Source: Laburnicola sp. R22_1
Lineage: Eukaryota; Ascomycota; Dothideomycetes; Pleosporales; Didymosphaeriaceae
Length of the DNA: 64,000 nucleotides
NCBI GenBank assembly: GCA_014281115.1
Contig: JACONQ010000011.1
Location: forward strand, 620,001 to 684,000
Direction of reading: 5' to 3'
Position 1 is the first letter of the stretch. The number at the start of each line of letters is the position of its first letter. Shown in pieces: positions 1 to 10,951 of this stretch. A program made the translations under genes and the position numbers. The notes under the pieces are model-generated. The model was given only the letters and a program-made list of their open reading frames with translations. It was not told the DNA's origin and did no database searches.

Positions 1-1138
1 TTCCGGCTTGGTCGAAATATGAGGCGGCGGTTCTTGACATGAGAGTCATGGTGGAGTAGCTCGGGGCGTAGACGTAATTCACCCACGCAAAGCGATGATG
101 GTCTTGGAGATGCTGGTTGCGAAACGGCGCAGGTTGCTTTCTCTCCGCGTAGCTTAGCATGAGAGCGAGGAGCCGCTCAGCCAGGGGTGTAACACCCTGA
201 GCCACAATGGAGTGTCCCTCGGCCACAGTGTGCGGGAACTTGGACAGGAAGTCTTTGCTCAGCACCGGTAACTGCGTCGGATTCAAATGTAGGTATGCTT
301 CGAGGATCGGATTCGCCATGATGTCCAAGCGGTCGAGCTTTCCGTCTAGCACAAACATTCCGAGCATTTCCAGCGGAAAATAGCGAATGTTATTCCTCGT
401 GAGGTCCAGTGTGCGAAGGTTTTTGAGGTTTGCTATTTGAGGCGGGAGATGCTCAATGGAGTTCTCGCGGAGACTTAGGCTGGTCAGGTGCTCAAGGTTG
501 AACAGGGGAGGCCCAGGTTGTCGAAGTAGATTATTGGCCAGACTGATGTGAAGCTCTGGAATCATAGACCGGTATTGGCCTTCGACGGGCACTTCAATGC
601 TCGCATCTAACGGGACTTTGATGACTTGGTTGAGTAGTTGGAGGTAATTTAGATCTTGATCTTGAAGCGCGCAGGACTCCAAGCTGAAGTAGTTGTTGTT
701 TTGCTCCAGGCCCGTGTGTATGATATGGTAGACTATGGCGTCTGCACCGTGATCCGTCGTCGATGGAGTCGGGTACTCCTGCTGCTGTGGTACAGGAGGG
801 TCTGAAGCCACGTCCAAGCTTCCATCGGAGCTGATGCTCATGTCCATGCTTCCGGAAGACTCGCTCATCATGTACACGCCCGAGTCGAAGTTGCGGGTAA
901 ATTGTCTTCTCTTGGGTGCAGCTGAGATCGCGGTCTCAGATTCCCACCACGCACCTGCGCGCTTCCTTTTGTACCGAGGGGAAATGTAGTTGGAAACGTC
1001 GGCTGCTTCGGGGGCGTCGTCGCTCGAGAACAGTGGCGGCTCACTTGACGTCGGTGACAATACACGATATCGCAGGTCGGGTGGAGAGCTGGGGACGGTG
1101 GTCGCGTGCGACGAGAGGGGCAAGAGGTCTTCGTCCAT
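1..1138 (-). CDS. Leucine-rich-repeat protein, 3' end cut by window edge
   Basis: An uninterrupted reading frame runs from an ATG at 1138 leftward off the window, giving at least 379 residues. The first ~120 residues are low-complexity and acidic/Ser-rich (starts MDEDLLPLSSH, with a Gln-rich stretch later), as expected for a disordered nuclear or cytosolic tail. Residues ~210-262 contain leucine-rich repeats of the L-x-x-L-x-L-x-x-N-x-I type (LTSLSLRENSIEHLP, then LRTLDLTRNNIRYFP). The sequence after the repeats is still open at the edge, so the C-terminus is unknown. Conserved LRR proteins of this layout occur across filamentous ascomycetes, but I cannot assign a function. The ATG is preceded by a CT-rich leader on the coding strand. 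Confidence 0.8.
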   Translation of the reverse strand, partial: MDEDLLPLSSHATTVPSSPPDLRYRVLSPTSSEPPLFSSDDAPEAADVSNYISPRYKRKRAGAWWESETAISAAPKRRQFTRNFDSGVYMMSESSGSMDMSISSDGSLDVASDPPVPQQQEYPTPSTTDHGADAIVYHIIHTGLEQNNNYFSLESCALQDQDLNYLQLLNQVIKVPLDASIEVPVEGQYRSMIPELHISLANNLLRQPGPPLFNLEHLTSLSLRENSIEHLPPQIANLKNLRTLDLTRNNIRYFPLEMLGMFVLDGKLDRLDIMANPILEAYLHLNPTQLPVLSKDFLSKFPHTVAEGHSIVAQGVTPLAERLLALMLSYAERKQPAPFRNQHLQDHHRFAWVNYVYAPSYSTMTLMSRTAASYFDQAG

Positions 1139-1685
1139 TTTGGTGCGTGTGTGCGTGCCACAGTGAAAGCGCGTGGGTGTAGGGGAAAGTGAATCGTTAC
1201 TTGGCCAACCTAGGGAAGCAAAAGACGAATTGGCGGTGCTGTGACGAGGGCACTCGGGCAGCTCGACGCGTCTTCAGTGCCACGGGCCATGGGACGCGAA
1301 CCCCACTAGCGGCAACTCGTCACACCATGGAACGCGCACGGCGAACGTTCCCACGTGCAGGCTTTGGGTGGTTCGGATAGCAAGGGACAAGCTATATATT
1401 TTTGGATAAGGCAAATGAAAGATCAGATGGGTAGATATTCTATCTATTCGAGGTGAAATGAGTGCCTTACATAGGCAATGGACTCGATACAAAGATAGTG
1501 CCTATATAGCAATCGGATTATGCATGTGATAAAGACTGGGCAAACCAACATATATACTGTTACTTTGTGCTCAAAAGGCGCAGTCTACTCTCGGTCTCGC
1601 CGTGAGTGATGCATGTACAACGAACGCTACAGAGGTGCAGCGGCTCCAGGGCTTTTTTTGCACCACAAGAGTAGCTCGACTCGTC
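1139..1685. other. Intergenic, nothing recognised
   Basis: This stretch separates the divergent start of the LRR gene from the 3' end of the SDR gene. Short open frames on both strands are not protein-like. It should hold the LRR gene promoter near 1139-1400. Confidence 0.5.
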
Positions 1686-2477
1686 CTATAGGCCTGCCAC
1701 CCTCCTTATAGCTACATTTGAAAGCAGCCTGCCCTCCATCTCTATGTCCTCACCCTCCAGCGGGCCCCCCTTGCTCAGCGCCAGTTCCGTCAGTATCTTG
1801 CCCAGCGGCCGCGTCGGTGTGATCATGTTCTTGTACACCATATCGATCGGGCCGATCAAGGTCTTCTTCCACCACACCTGTTTGGGCATGAACAGGTGTA
1901 TCTCTGGATGATCCCGCCAATCTACGCCTGCCGGTCGTACCATGTAGAGTTCGAAGTTCGACGTTGCCTTGTAGAAGTCAAACATGGCCTTCTCCACCTC
2001 GCCTTTGACGCGCCCATATAGGGATGTGAACATGCCAGGGCTGTGGGTGGCGCCCTCGGCGGAGACGAAGACGAACTTGAATGGCGTTGCGGGGTGGAGC
2101 TTCGAGAAAGCTTTCGCGGCGGCGAGGGGATATTCGTGGGTTATCTCCACGTATTGTCTGTGCAAGTCGTCAGCGAGAGTGCTCGGCAGAGCTTGATTGC
2201 AACTTGGAGGAGCGTACGTCTTGTCCACGTCGTTCTGCGAGACCCCCAGTGCCCACACACAGCCCTGCGCATCCTTGAGCTCATCCAACAGCGCCTGGTC
2301 ATAGTTCATGAAGTCTTTGTGTATGATGACCTTCGCCTTGTCTTCGTGCCCCTCCGCCATCTTGACCGGCCGCCTACTAAGGATCGAGATGCGCGAAATG
2401 GTATCGTTGCCCAGCATCTGCTGCAGCACGCCAGAACCGACGAGGCCAGTGGCCCCGGTGAGTATGAGATGCACCAT
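1686..2477 (-). CDS. Atypical short-chain dehydrogenase/reductase (NAD(P)-binding Rossmann protein)
   Basis: Single-exon gene of 263 residues. The N-terminus VHLILTGATGLVGSGVLQQ is a Rossmann dinucleotide-binding start with the TGxxGxxG pattern of atypical or extended SDRs. A later YGRVKGE matches the catalytic YxxxK pair (around residue 155-160), and FVFVSAEGA upstream supplies the usual Ser region. Length and motifs resemble the fungal HTATIP2/Fmp52-like group of NAD-dependent epimerase-type proteins, probably cytosolic or mitochondrial-outer-membrane associated. The substrate is unknown. The long open frame on the opposite strand over 2043-2582 is a shadow of this gene. Confidence 0.85.
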   Translation of the reverse strand: MVHLILTGATGLVGSGVLQQMLGNDTISRISILSRRPVKMAEGHEDKAKVIIHKDFMNYDQALLDELKDAQGCVWALGVSQNDVDKTYAPPSCNQALPSTLADDLHRQYVEITHEYPLAAAKAFSKLHPATPFKFVFVSAEGATHSPGMFTSLYGRVKGEVEKAMFDFYKATSNFELYMVRPAGVDWRDHPEIHLFMPKQVWWKKTLIGPIDMVYKNMITPTRPLGKILTELALSKGGPLEGEDIEMEGRLLSNVAIRRVAGL

Positions 2478-3079
2478 GTTGGCAAGAACTCGAGGAAAGC
2501 GGTACCTAGAGCGCTGCTTCTCCGGGCGGGGTTAAGTACTCTTTCCCTCGCGCGGATGCATACCCATCAGCCCCGGAGATAGCGCGTGCAACCATACCAA
2601 TTCCCACTAGAGGTCGGCGAGGAAGTGTCAATGTCATTGTTGGTGTTGCGTGCTGCTCCGCTGCCCGTCCGCAAGAGCGCCGCACCATTGACTAATAAGC
2701 GGACAGCTTACGGACGGGAAAATGCATCGCGCGAGTTCCCGATTGCCATTCGTCCTCCAACGCAGGCAATCGCCCATCGTATATACCTAGTTTATCACAG
2801 AATCCATCACATTCAAATTCCATCTGTCGCGGGGCCAGTATGACAAGCTATAGGTCCCACTGCACCCCTGGTAATCATCCGCTTCGTCCCGGCTAAGCCC
2901 CTGCTTGCATTGCGTACATCCCAATGTTATCGCCAAATTCAGGTTCTGCCATGCCTTCCCAGGTGACATCTTGCCCTGCTTCTCAGCGCCTGTCGCAATT
3001 ACCAATTGCTTTCATTTCGTTCCTATTTGCTTCCTGGGTGTCTCGATATTTGAGTCGTTAACACGCCTTCCACTCTGCA
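2478..3079. promoter_or_regulatory. Divergent intergenic/promoter region
   Basis: About 600 bp lie between the start of the SDR gene (minus strand) and the start of the F-box-like gene (plus strand), so both promoters must be here. Pyrimidine-rich stretches precede 3080. I see no canonical TATA box close to either start. Confidence 0.4.
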
Positions 3080-5197
3080 ATGGCCGCAGAGGCGGCGCTG
3101 GCGAATCGCCACATCGTCTCAACGATCCTTTTCCATCTCTCAGATATGAAGTACAAAGATAGGCGGCAGTATGGCCCTGACGAGCCGGTCGAGTTCCTCG
3201 AGTTCCGCCCCACGTTGGTGCCGGCCATTCTTGTGAACAGGACATGGGCAGACGAGGGCACGTCTATCCTATGGTGTGTGATTTGAAGTTCGTCTTTTTC
3301 CCGGATAGGCTAACGTCGCATGTCAAAGGAGACGTTATCCGCATCTACCCACCTTTCAACATATGGTTCCCGAAAGAAGACAGTACTACGCTAACAAGGT
3401 TCAACGCGTCTTTTTGTTGAGCCCACCGCCCGGACATGCGGAAGGTCTGGATTATCTGGACGGCCTGGCTTGGCCAAATCTGAAGAGCTTGGAGCTGGAA
3501 GTTGATCTTCAGAGGTTCGGTTCATCTTTCGAGGCCATGCTGTATGATGGCCTTGAGCATCTGGAATTGTCAGGTTATCAAAGTGGCGGATCGAAGTACT
3601 TTGTCGAAACCATACTCCCGAGGGTGTTTGTGAGTATGACCACCTGACAACATTTGGATGGAAATGTTGACGCTAGAAGAACGCATGCAAGAACCTGAAG
3701 AGAATACGCATCGGCTCCGATATAATTGCGGACGAAGATCCTGTGCACGTCAGCGCCTTGTACGACCCTCTGGACGCTTCCCCTACCGTCGAAACTGTCG
3801 AAATCAAGTCCGCAAATCTCGTGGACAAGGATGCTCTGTTCGCACGTTTGAGTCAGCGATCACACCTGGTGGGTCTCGAGATCGATCTTGATCCTGGAGT
3901 TGCTCTCCTGCCACTTCTGTCTGGACCGAATAAGCTTCCGTCTCCTTTTGCTTCTCTCACGCGGGCATGGATTATGTGCTACCCTGAAGTAGCCCTGGCG
4001 CTACCCGTGCATCTAAGAGCAATCAAAGAACTTCAACTTGACATCGCACGCATACCGAGCTCATATTCTCAGCCCACAGACTTCTCCATATTCGACGAAA
4101 TCCTCGTCGAGCTATCTCATTGTCCGGAACTGCGGCTACTCAAGATCGGCGTTGGCTTACTGGCGGTAAATTTCCCGTCATCTACTTCACTTCCATATCT
4201 GTCTGGGTCTGCTCTCGTTAGACTAGCGGAAACGTGTCCGAAACTGGAAGACATCAGTCTTCAGGCTACCGAACCATCTGCAATTGACGCCTCTTCGATA
4301 TCGAGTGCGGACTTTGAGCGTTTCTGTGAGTCGCTTCCCGACTTACGTAGCCTGAACCTAAAGCTTCAACCCACGACTGCATCAGCTCTGCAGACAACGG
4401 CATTGCAGGCTCTTGGTCGATATTGCGCTGATCTCGAGATCCTACGACTCAAAGTACCATTTCAACTTCCCGTTCTTCCGGTCCCTAACACGGCACCACA
4501 GAGCCTAGCAAGCAGCGGATCCATACCTAGATCACCGGCTCCAGGAGATAAGTCTCTAACTAGCAATATAGAGGCTTCTGCGGATCCTGAGGCGGACAAG
4601 CCTGGTTCTTCGAATGGCCTACCTAAGACCAGATCTCTTTCCCCACATGTCTCTCCCCTGTTTCCTAGGCTTACACATCTGGCTATATCACGTCCAGAAA
4701 CCGCTCTGGCTGCTGTCGTTGACTCCTTCTCGTATTCTTCATCTGCACACTCCGAATCTGAGGTTGTCGATCCTAATTTAGAGGAAGATCTCGTACATTC
4801 ATGGGCCCATCCCCTTCTCACGCACTTTCCCCGGCTCGAAATTCTAGAAGCGTGGGGCGATTGGACAGGAGAAGACAATGAGTTACTTAACTACTTTCTT
4901 CCAACGCAGGAAATATTGGCATCAACGTGGGGGTTCTTGAGCGGTGTTGAGCAAGATCTATGGGAAGAGGAAGAGGAACCATTTGATGAGGGTGACAGCT
5001 GGGACTCGTTGGAAGACTGGGAGAAGGCGAGTTTGATGAACGAGTTTATTGTCGAAGAGCAGGATATGCCACATGATTTGGGCAAACTGTCCTTGTACGA
5101 TGAAGAGCCCGAGGGTATGATCACTCCCGGAAGGATATTGGAGGCCGACGAACTTTTCGAAGCCTCTCAGGACGATCATGATAGCAGCCGACCATGA
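3080..5197 (+). CDS. F-box/LRR-like protein, three exons
   Basis: Spliced model: exons 3080-3273, 3329-3629 and 3677-5197, giving 671 residues. Intron 1 (3274-3328) has GT..AG with a GCTAAC branch site at 3309; intron 2 (3630-3676) has GTGAGT..TAG with CTGAC. Both joins keep the frame. The N-terminus (ANRHIVSTILFHLSD then LVPAILVNRTWADEGTSILW) looks like a degenerate fungal F-box, where the final Trp sits in a codon split by intron 1. The middle has irregular leucine-rich segments (for example LPDLRSLNLKL). The C-terminal ~90 residues are strongly acidic (EEEEEPFDEGDSWD). If it is an F-box protein, it would be a substrate adaptor of an SCF ubiquitin ligase; that role is inferred from fold-like pattern only. 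It converges with the CFEM gene at 5608. Confidence 0.82.
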
Positions 5198-5607
5198 TTG
5201 AGAATTTCGTCTTCTCTACCAGCACATGATTATCTCAGTACACGCATACATACATCTCCATAACTGGTCTCAGCACACACGGGCGCCTAGCTGGTCTGGA
5301 CGCTTTTTTATTCACACGTACGAATTCCGGCAGACACGGTATACGATATCACGGCTTTGCGTTTGAAAATTCATCATCTAGGAACATGTACATGGGTTTA
5401 GACGGATTCTTTAGGTGGAACAAAATAGCAACTCGCGTATATACATGGATTTGATGGAGTAAGTCGCCGCTCAGTTCTCAACTTGTCCGTTCACAAATCC
5501 GCACGAATACAATATGGATATCCATTCTCTCAATCGCTCTTCGCTCCCTGAATCACTAATATTTAACCCATTCTCTTACATGCATTGTCTTTACTACCCA
5601 TCCTTAT
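5198..5607. terminator. Convergent 3' intergenic region
   Basis: About 410 bp lie between two convergent genes, so both 3' UTRs and polyadenylation regions fall here. It contains AT-rich and TTTTTATT-like tracts but no gene. Confidence 0.3.
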
Positions 5608-6864
5608 CTACCCTCCCTTAAACTCAAACCCTCTCTCCATCTCCTTCTCCATACTACTTGGCCTCGGCGTTATACTTGTTGGCAACTCCACAATCCCAGT
5701 TCCCACCCCGTCCAATTCCAATGGCCCCGCCAACCCCTCCATCTGGCCTGGAACGGGCTCCCTCACAATTCTCACTACGCTATTTGCATCTTCATCCTCC
5801 CCTTCCACGACAACGCTAAGCACTTGTCCCCTCTTCTTGCCCAACATGCCCGCTATACTGCTCCCGTTGAGACTGTCTCGTTTGAATACTGGCGAGAGCG
5901 GACTCACAGGGCTGTCGGCGCTGTTCCAGTTTGAGGATTCTCGTCTACTTTGGGTTCGGCTTCGGGGCCAGCCGGGGCTGTCGCTCGAGGTACGGTGCGT
6001 GCTGGCGCGCCAAACGCTTTCGGGGACGCCGGCGGCAGCTTTGACGAGGGCGAGCTGGCGTTTCAAGCGCCGGATGTAGAGGTATATCGAGAGGAAGATG
6101 GCGATGGCGAGAAGGATGACTGTGACTGATATACCGGCTTTTGCGCCGGGGGATAAGGTGGGAGAGGACGGGAGGGCGCTGATCATCGGTACGGTTGAGG
6201 AGGTTCCGGTCGTCTGTGGAGAGACTGTCTCGGACGGATCAATCGTTTGTGATGGTCCCAAGGTCGTTGTTTGACTCGATGGTGGATCAGAAGATGGTCT
6301 TTGCGCAGATGGTGTTGACGTTGCCGGTGGCGCAATCGCGTCTCCTGGGTTCATCGACGTACTTGCTGCCATCTCTGTCGAGGAGCTTGCGCCAGATGTT
6401 ATCGAACCTACTCCTGTCGAAACCGGTCCGTCCGTCTGTCCTCCGCTTGCGCCTTCGTTCTGCCCGCCACCCACAGCTCGGCAAGCACTTGCGACTTTGC
6501 TTTTCGCATTTTTTCGGTCCTCCTCGCTACATGCTGCCTCCAGACAGTCTTCCGCGTTTCCTTGTATGTTGCCAGTTGAGCAATGGCATCCGAAATCTGC
6601 TTCTGAAGCGCATGCGTCGATCGTAAGCGCTGTAACGTAACAAGTCAAAGCGCACCGCGGAAGGAGGAGATTGGAGAGGAGCACAAACTGGCGCCGGGTG
6701 AGGCCATGTTGTAGTTGTGAGGCTACATGTATCTGGTGTATGACGGCGCGGCCTTCGAGGCCATCGAACGGAGGACGTCTCGCGGGCGACGGTCTGAAAT
6801 ACGGTATCGAGAGCGCAGAATCTACGATACTCAAGAGTAGCAGTATCCCGTCTAACGTGCGCAT
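5608..6864 (-). CDS. CFEM-domain, single-pass membrane protein
   Basis: The ATG at 6864 gives 418 residues starting MRTLDGILLLLSIVDSALS, a clear signal peptide. The frame stays open upstream to 7107, but that extension lacks a signal and is rejected. Eight cysteines at residues ~71, 75, 85, 93, 95, 107, 112 and 128 reproduce the CFEM pattern, including adjacent CxC (CHC) and an Asp before it (EADFGCHC) at the place of the haem-ligating Asp of characterised CFEM proteins. A long Ser/Thr/Pro-rich stretch follows. Then comes one transmembrane helix (~243-265, AGISVTVILLAIAIFLSIYLYI), a basic stop-transfer (RRLKRQ) and a ~150-residue cytosolic tail. CFEM proteins act in haem/iron capture or at the fungal surface. 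The TM plus long tail suggests a surface sensor or anchored protein rather than a GPI-anchored one. Confidence 0.85.
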   Translation of the reverse strand: MRTLDGILLLLSIVDSALSIPYFRPSPARRPPFDGLEGRAVIHQIHVASQLQHGLTRRQFVLLSNLLLPRCALTCYVTALTIDACASEADFGCHCSTGNIQGNAEDCLEAACSEEDRKNAKSKVASACRAVGGGQNEGASGGQTDGPVSTGVGSITSGASSSTEMAASTSMNPGDAIAPPATSTPSAQRPSSDPPSSQTTTLGPSQTIDPSETVSPQTTGTSSTVPMISALPSSPTLSPGAKAGISVTVILLAIAIFLSIYLYIRRLKRQLALVKAAAGVPESVWRASTHRTSSDSPGWPRSRTQSRRESSNWNSADSPVSPLSPVFKRDSLNGSSIAGMLGKKRGQVLSVVVEGEDEDANSVVRIVREPVPGQMEGLAGPLELDGVGTGIVELPTSITPRPSSMEKEMERGFEFKGG

Positions 6865-8573
6865 GGTCGTATGCTCTTGCGCGAGCTTCTCGTGGGCAAT
6901 CGGCAGGCGCGCTGTCACCAGACGTGAATGCTGGCCTTCGATATCTTCTGAAGCTCGACGGATCCTCGGTGTATTCCTCTCTTGCGACTCTCTCCTAGCA
7001 GCCTCCCAACTGAAGAGATGCGCACAGCGCGGCACCGAATTCGACAGTGCCGAAAGGTGGGGGAGAACGTACCGAGAACCGACTTGCTGCCCGCCGGATC
7101 CGTCCAACTAGTATCCCGATCAGGTCGATTTCATCCATGATTTGCATTTACCATGTATGACGTGCGGTTTCCGAGCATATTATGCCGGTCCGGGTAGACC
7201 TGGAGCCTACTTCCGCCGTTTCGGATCTGCTCGCTTCTTGAGACGGCTAGCCCAGTCGGTGCTCGTTCGCTGGTTGTATCCAATGGGTGTCGAGGAGGAT
7301 GATAGGGCGCGTGGGAGATGTAAGGCGAGGCAGTGCGTGTTTAGATGGTGGGGAGGGCCTGTCGTTAGTGTGGCAGGTAGAGTGTGAGCGCAAGAATATA
7401 AGATGCGACGATCCAATTCGGCAGCAAACACGTGCGCTTAACTGATAAGATTTGCACGTGAGGAACGAGTTTGATGTGTTTGGTGTTGACAGTAGTTTGG
7501 TCTAGGAGTTGAGCATTTGGTGTTGTGATGGTGCGTGCGTGGCGTGGGGTGCGAGTGTCGGTGCTGAGTAGTGCTTCTCATACAAGCAGCCTGGATAAAT
7601 AGACCAGAGATATCCTGATTGCTTTAGTATTATCCAATTGAGCCGTCAACAACCCTCGTTGACTTGATGCGGTCAGGCCTTGAGAACCTACTCGCCGCAG
7701 CATGCGCGATTTGTTGCGCGAATAACAGGACAGCTGCGGTCTACCGATCAAGCGACGCAGAAGAGTATTACCAATTATTTAAGCTATAGGGGTCTCTCTG
7801 GGTCACATGGAAACTGGGGAAAGCACCTCCAAGCTGATCGAAATGCCCTGCGTACCTAGGTAGGCCTTGCACTCAACCCACGCTGCCACAACCCACGCTG
7901 CCAAGGCGAGATGCCGAGCACATCCTGACAGAAGGAGTAATGTAACTGGTACCGCATCTGTCTTTTTGCTTCCGTGTATCCTGAGTGCAGGGCATTGCGT
8001 CTCCCGCTACTTCCTTCGCCCATGTGGTTGTCATCGACTCCTACACGTACTCTTCCTTGTCCAGTCGCCATATTCGGTCCTCCCACCCATGTTCCAGCGC
8101 AGAAGGAGTATATTTATGATCGGCTATGAACTTCCGGGCCTGAGTTGGCGATTCGCGTGTGCCATAGGGAGGCTAGTATATGAGAGCGGCTGTGCCCAAT
8201 TTCTAGTTCGAGTCAGATCTCAACATTCTCGGACAGGGAGCACAAGTTACAGCTGCATGATGAGAAGGTATACTGGCCTGAATATATTTGCGACAAGCGC
8301 GGTTGGCTGAGTTCACTTGCAGGCTGAATAGTGGCGCAGCGGGCGGCGCGACAGTGAGCAACAACAAAGCATTGATGGGTTTACGGGGCAGTAGGTGCAT
8401 ACGCCAGAGGTCCGACCGCTTCCATAAGTCTACCCAGACTGCAGAGATAAGTGAATGTACTTGTAGCATGCAAACCGGGCTCACTGAGGTGAATGTACAA
8501 AGGCTTCTTCCTCAAGGCTTCGACGAAGTCAAAGACACTCAATGAAAAAAAAAGAAGTGGATGAACCACTCAA
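6865..8573. other. Gene-poor stretch upstream of CFEM gene
   Basis: No protein-like frame or splice pattern is convincing here. It includes the CFEM promoter (6865-7400). Small open frames exist on both strands but show no motif, repeat or coherent composition. Confidence 0.4.
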
Positions 8574-8914
8574 GGGTAAAACAAAAATTGTGCTGGTGGC
8601 ACTCCCAAAGGAGTCCAAACCCGACCGAACCCTCACGCCACTGAGGGTATGTGCAATGTGGGAGAGCACGATCGAGCTGCAGGCCGTGCAATCATGATCG
8701 CAGACGAACCCAGCTACGTCGGACCCAGAAGGTCGAACTTGAAGGGAAAAACAAAAATTGTGCTGGTGGACTCCTCAGAGGAGTCCAAACCCGACCGAAC
8801 CCTCACGCCACCGGTGCGTGTGCAATGTGGAAGGACACGATCGAGCTGCAAGCCGTGCTCATGAGCGCAGACGAACCCAGCGAAGTCGGATCCAAAGGAT
8901 CGAACTTCATGAGG
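8574..8914. repeat. 170-bp imperfect tandem repeat, two copies
   Basis: Copy 1 is 8574-8743 and copy 2 is 8744-8914. The unit starts at GGG(T/A)AAAACAAAAATTG and continues through GTCCAAACCCGACCGAACC, a block ending in GTGCAATGTGG, then CACGATCGAGCTGCA and CAGACGAACCCAGC. Copies differ by scattered substitutions and small indels. No conserved reading frame is shared between the two copies, so this is a DNA-level duplication. Confidence 0.85.
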
Positions 8915-9150
8915 AGAGAAAGCAGGAGAAGGAGAGTGGCAGCTTATATACTGAGGGCGGAGGGCGGCGTCCCTGGATCAACCCGCCTTGCCCCTTTGGG
9001 ATAGCGTGTGATCTGAGGCGTCTTCGAGGGCCTTCTCTCCCTTATTCACCTCCGTCTAAGGCGTTCGGCGTCCTTCTAGCGGGCTTGGCTACGTCAGCGT
9101 ACGGTCGAGCTGTGATCCAGCCCTGGAGCCCTGGAGAGTGACGCCTCACG
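8915..9150. other. Possible LTR-like relic after the 170-bp repeat
   Basis: A TATA-like CTTATATACTGAGG at ~8941 is followed by a GC-rich, CCTT/TCTCCC-rich stretch ending near GTGACGCCTCACGTG (~9138). The layout (tandem repeats, then TATA, then a structured leader) resembles the U3-R of an LTR. I could not find matching ends, a target duplication or internal coding sequence, so this stays a weak suggestion. Confidence 0.2.
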
Positions 9151-9586
9151 TGCCACATCCCACTAGCTGGCTCTCTCCATCGTCGGATGTCGATTTACTT
9201 TTTTTCATTGAGCTCCATGGCGCTGCTATGGTCTTGAAGAAGAAAGATTGTACTGTAGTTGTTGATATAGTTTTGATTGGAATATACCTCAGGTACCCCG
9301 CACCTTTGCAGCGTGTACTGGCACACACCGTGTCGATATAAGTGTGCTAGATCGATAGTAGCCTTTGCCTTCAGCCTTTGCAGTACAGTTTCACGCACTG
9401 CTGGTTGTCAAATTACTACCTTTTGATTGGTTTTTTTTCGCGTTTGGTTTCTCGGGACTGAAACTGGCACCGTCATAAGCAGCTGTTGACAGTGCGATCA
9501 CTTTCGACGTTCTTGAACCAGCCAACGACACAAAGGAAAGCACATACTGCTCTCGATATACTTTTTCAATAACTTCCTATGCTACC

Positions 9587-10033
9587 ATGGTTTCACGCAC
9601 TTCCCACCCCAGGAATGCCAATGTCGCCTGCGCCGACCGCAAGCATGTCCAGGTGAGGCACTCTGTCAACCACACCCGCACATGAACGACCTCAACATGT
9701 GGGAAGTCAGTCTATTCCTCTACCCAGAGAGAAGGAAGTACTAACCCAGTTCTGCAGCGACCGCGCGTTTCCGTCATCCTCGTACCGTCTGCTCCCTTCG
9801 AAACCCGCCGTCCGCGACCGACTGCGCACACATATCGGTCGACACACGATAAGGCTGACATGACTCCCTTCCCACTCAAACGCCTATACATATCTATCAG
9901 GAAGAAGACACGCTGCAAGTGCTGCAACGCCGGCATCAAATGCTCTATACAATGTCTTCGCTCCTCGCGGCAGCTGTCGCAAAGCTGGAAATCCGGAGCA
10001 TTGTCTGGGAGCTGGAGATATACTCATACATAA
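9587..10033 (+). CDS. Small two-exon gene, unrecognised, Cys-containing
   Basis: Spliced model: exons 9587-9652 and 9758-10033, 113 residues. Neither exon is long enough to stand out alone. The intron (9653-9757, 105 nt) has GTGAGG, a perfect TACTAAC branch site at ~9739 and TTCTGCAG, which is strong splice evidence. Exon 1 reads MVSRTSHPRNANVACADRK. Exon 2 is basic, with a Cys cluster TRCKCCNAGIKCSIQC near residue 75. No signal peptide is present. I recognise no family. It may be part of a longer gene that also includes the exons at 10570-10951, since intron size and style match, but I found no junction linking them. Confidence 0.45.
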
Positions 10034-10569
10034 CAACTGGAGAGCTTTCGTAGATACAGAGCTCGATAATTTGCTGTTCTCGCCGGGCCTTGCTTGGTGT
10101 TGAGCTTTCTGCGTCGCCTGGAGATCGCAGCGCTGGCCGTCAGGCGCCGGCGCGGTTGAGTCACAGCGGTCCGTATATGTTCTATAGCATGTTGATATCT
10201 CCATCGAAGTCAATTCTACATCTTAGAAAGCTATTTAATAGTTCTCGAAGGTCCCTTATTGCGCGGTGCTTTGCAGTGTAGCCATCTGCTTCTGCGCGTG
10301 TCGCGCGCCATCGCCCACCTCAGAGCCCACCCAAGGTCAAGCCAGTCGAGTGTAACGCTTCAGAGTCGCAACCGCATCAATTAGGCTTTCAAGAGTCCCA
10401 GAATCAATAGTATTCTTAGATATGCGCCCCTAATGCTCCGATTTCAATTTTATCATTGTCTCACTGTGCAGCTTCCTATGACAAGCTCTGGCATCCATGG
10501 CGCTGACCGCCGCTTGATCAAGCACGCACTCGCCTCATTGAGTTTCGCGCAGGATTTATTCCGAAGTAG

Positions 10570-10951
10570 GATATTAATAGTAGTAGATCGTCATCTCTGT
10601 GCGGGTTCAGTAAACTGTTCAGGCGCCTGCCGAAAGACGAGTCGCATCCGCCATTCTGCGACAGGAACCAGCGCCTTTTCTCACGTATATCCCAAGCTTA
10701 TGTGCAAATTCAAATTGAATGAGATGATTCATTCTACCACACTAATAGCAACTACCTGAAGGCACACCGTCTCTAACTTCTCCATCGCAGCGATCGCAAA
10801 GACCCACTACGACGGCCAAACCATTCTCGGTCACGTACCATCACGCCGCTCTAAGATCCAATACGAGTCTATCGACCAGACTGAAAAGCAACTGTTTCAG
10901 GATGACATGGCACAGAGAGTCAAGCCGACATGCAATAGCAGGACATTGTAG
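10570..10951 (+). CDS. Hidden coding exons, 5' end unresolved
   Basis: Exons 10570-10684 and 10791-10951 join across a 106-nt intron (GTATAT..CTCTAAC..GCAG) to a continuous frame. It starts after an acceptor-like AAGTAG and ends at TAG 10949-10951. The joined product of ~91 residues is hydrophilic (LPKDESHPPFCDRNQRLFSP across the join, then DGQTILGHVPSRRSKIQYES). Upstream, 10440-10560 has another protein-like segment (QLPMTSSGIHGADRRLIKH) after an acceptor TCACTGTGCAG, so the gene probably starts further left. No family is recognised, and it could equally be a decaying gene. Confidence 0.35.

Noticed and set aside
2043..2582. 179-codon plus-strand open frame
   Set aside because: Antisense shadow of the SDR gene; no start context, motif or plausible composition.
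6865..7107. N-terminal extension of the CFEM protein to an upstream ATG
   Set aside because: It would place the hydrophobic signal peptide 80 residues inside the protein; ATG 6864 gives a standard signal peptide.
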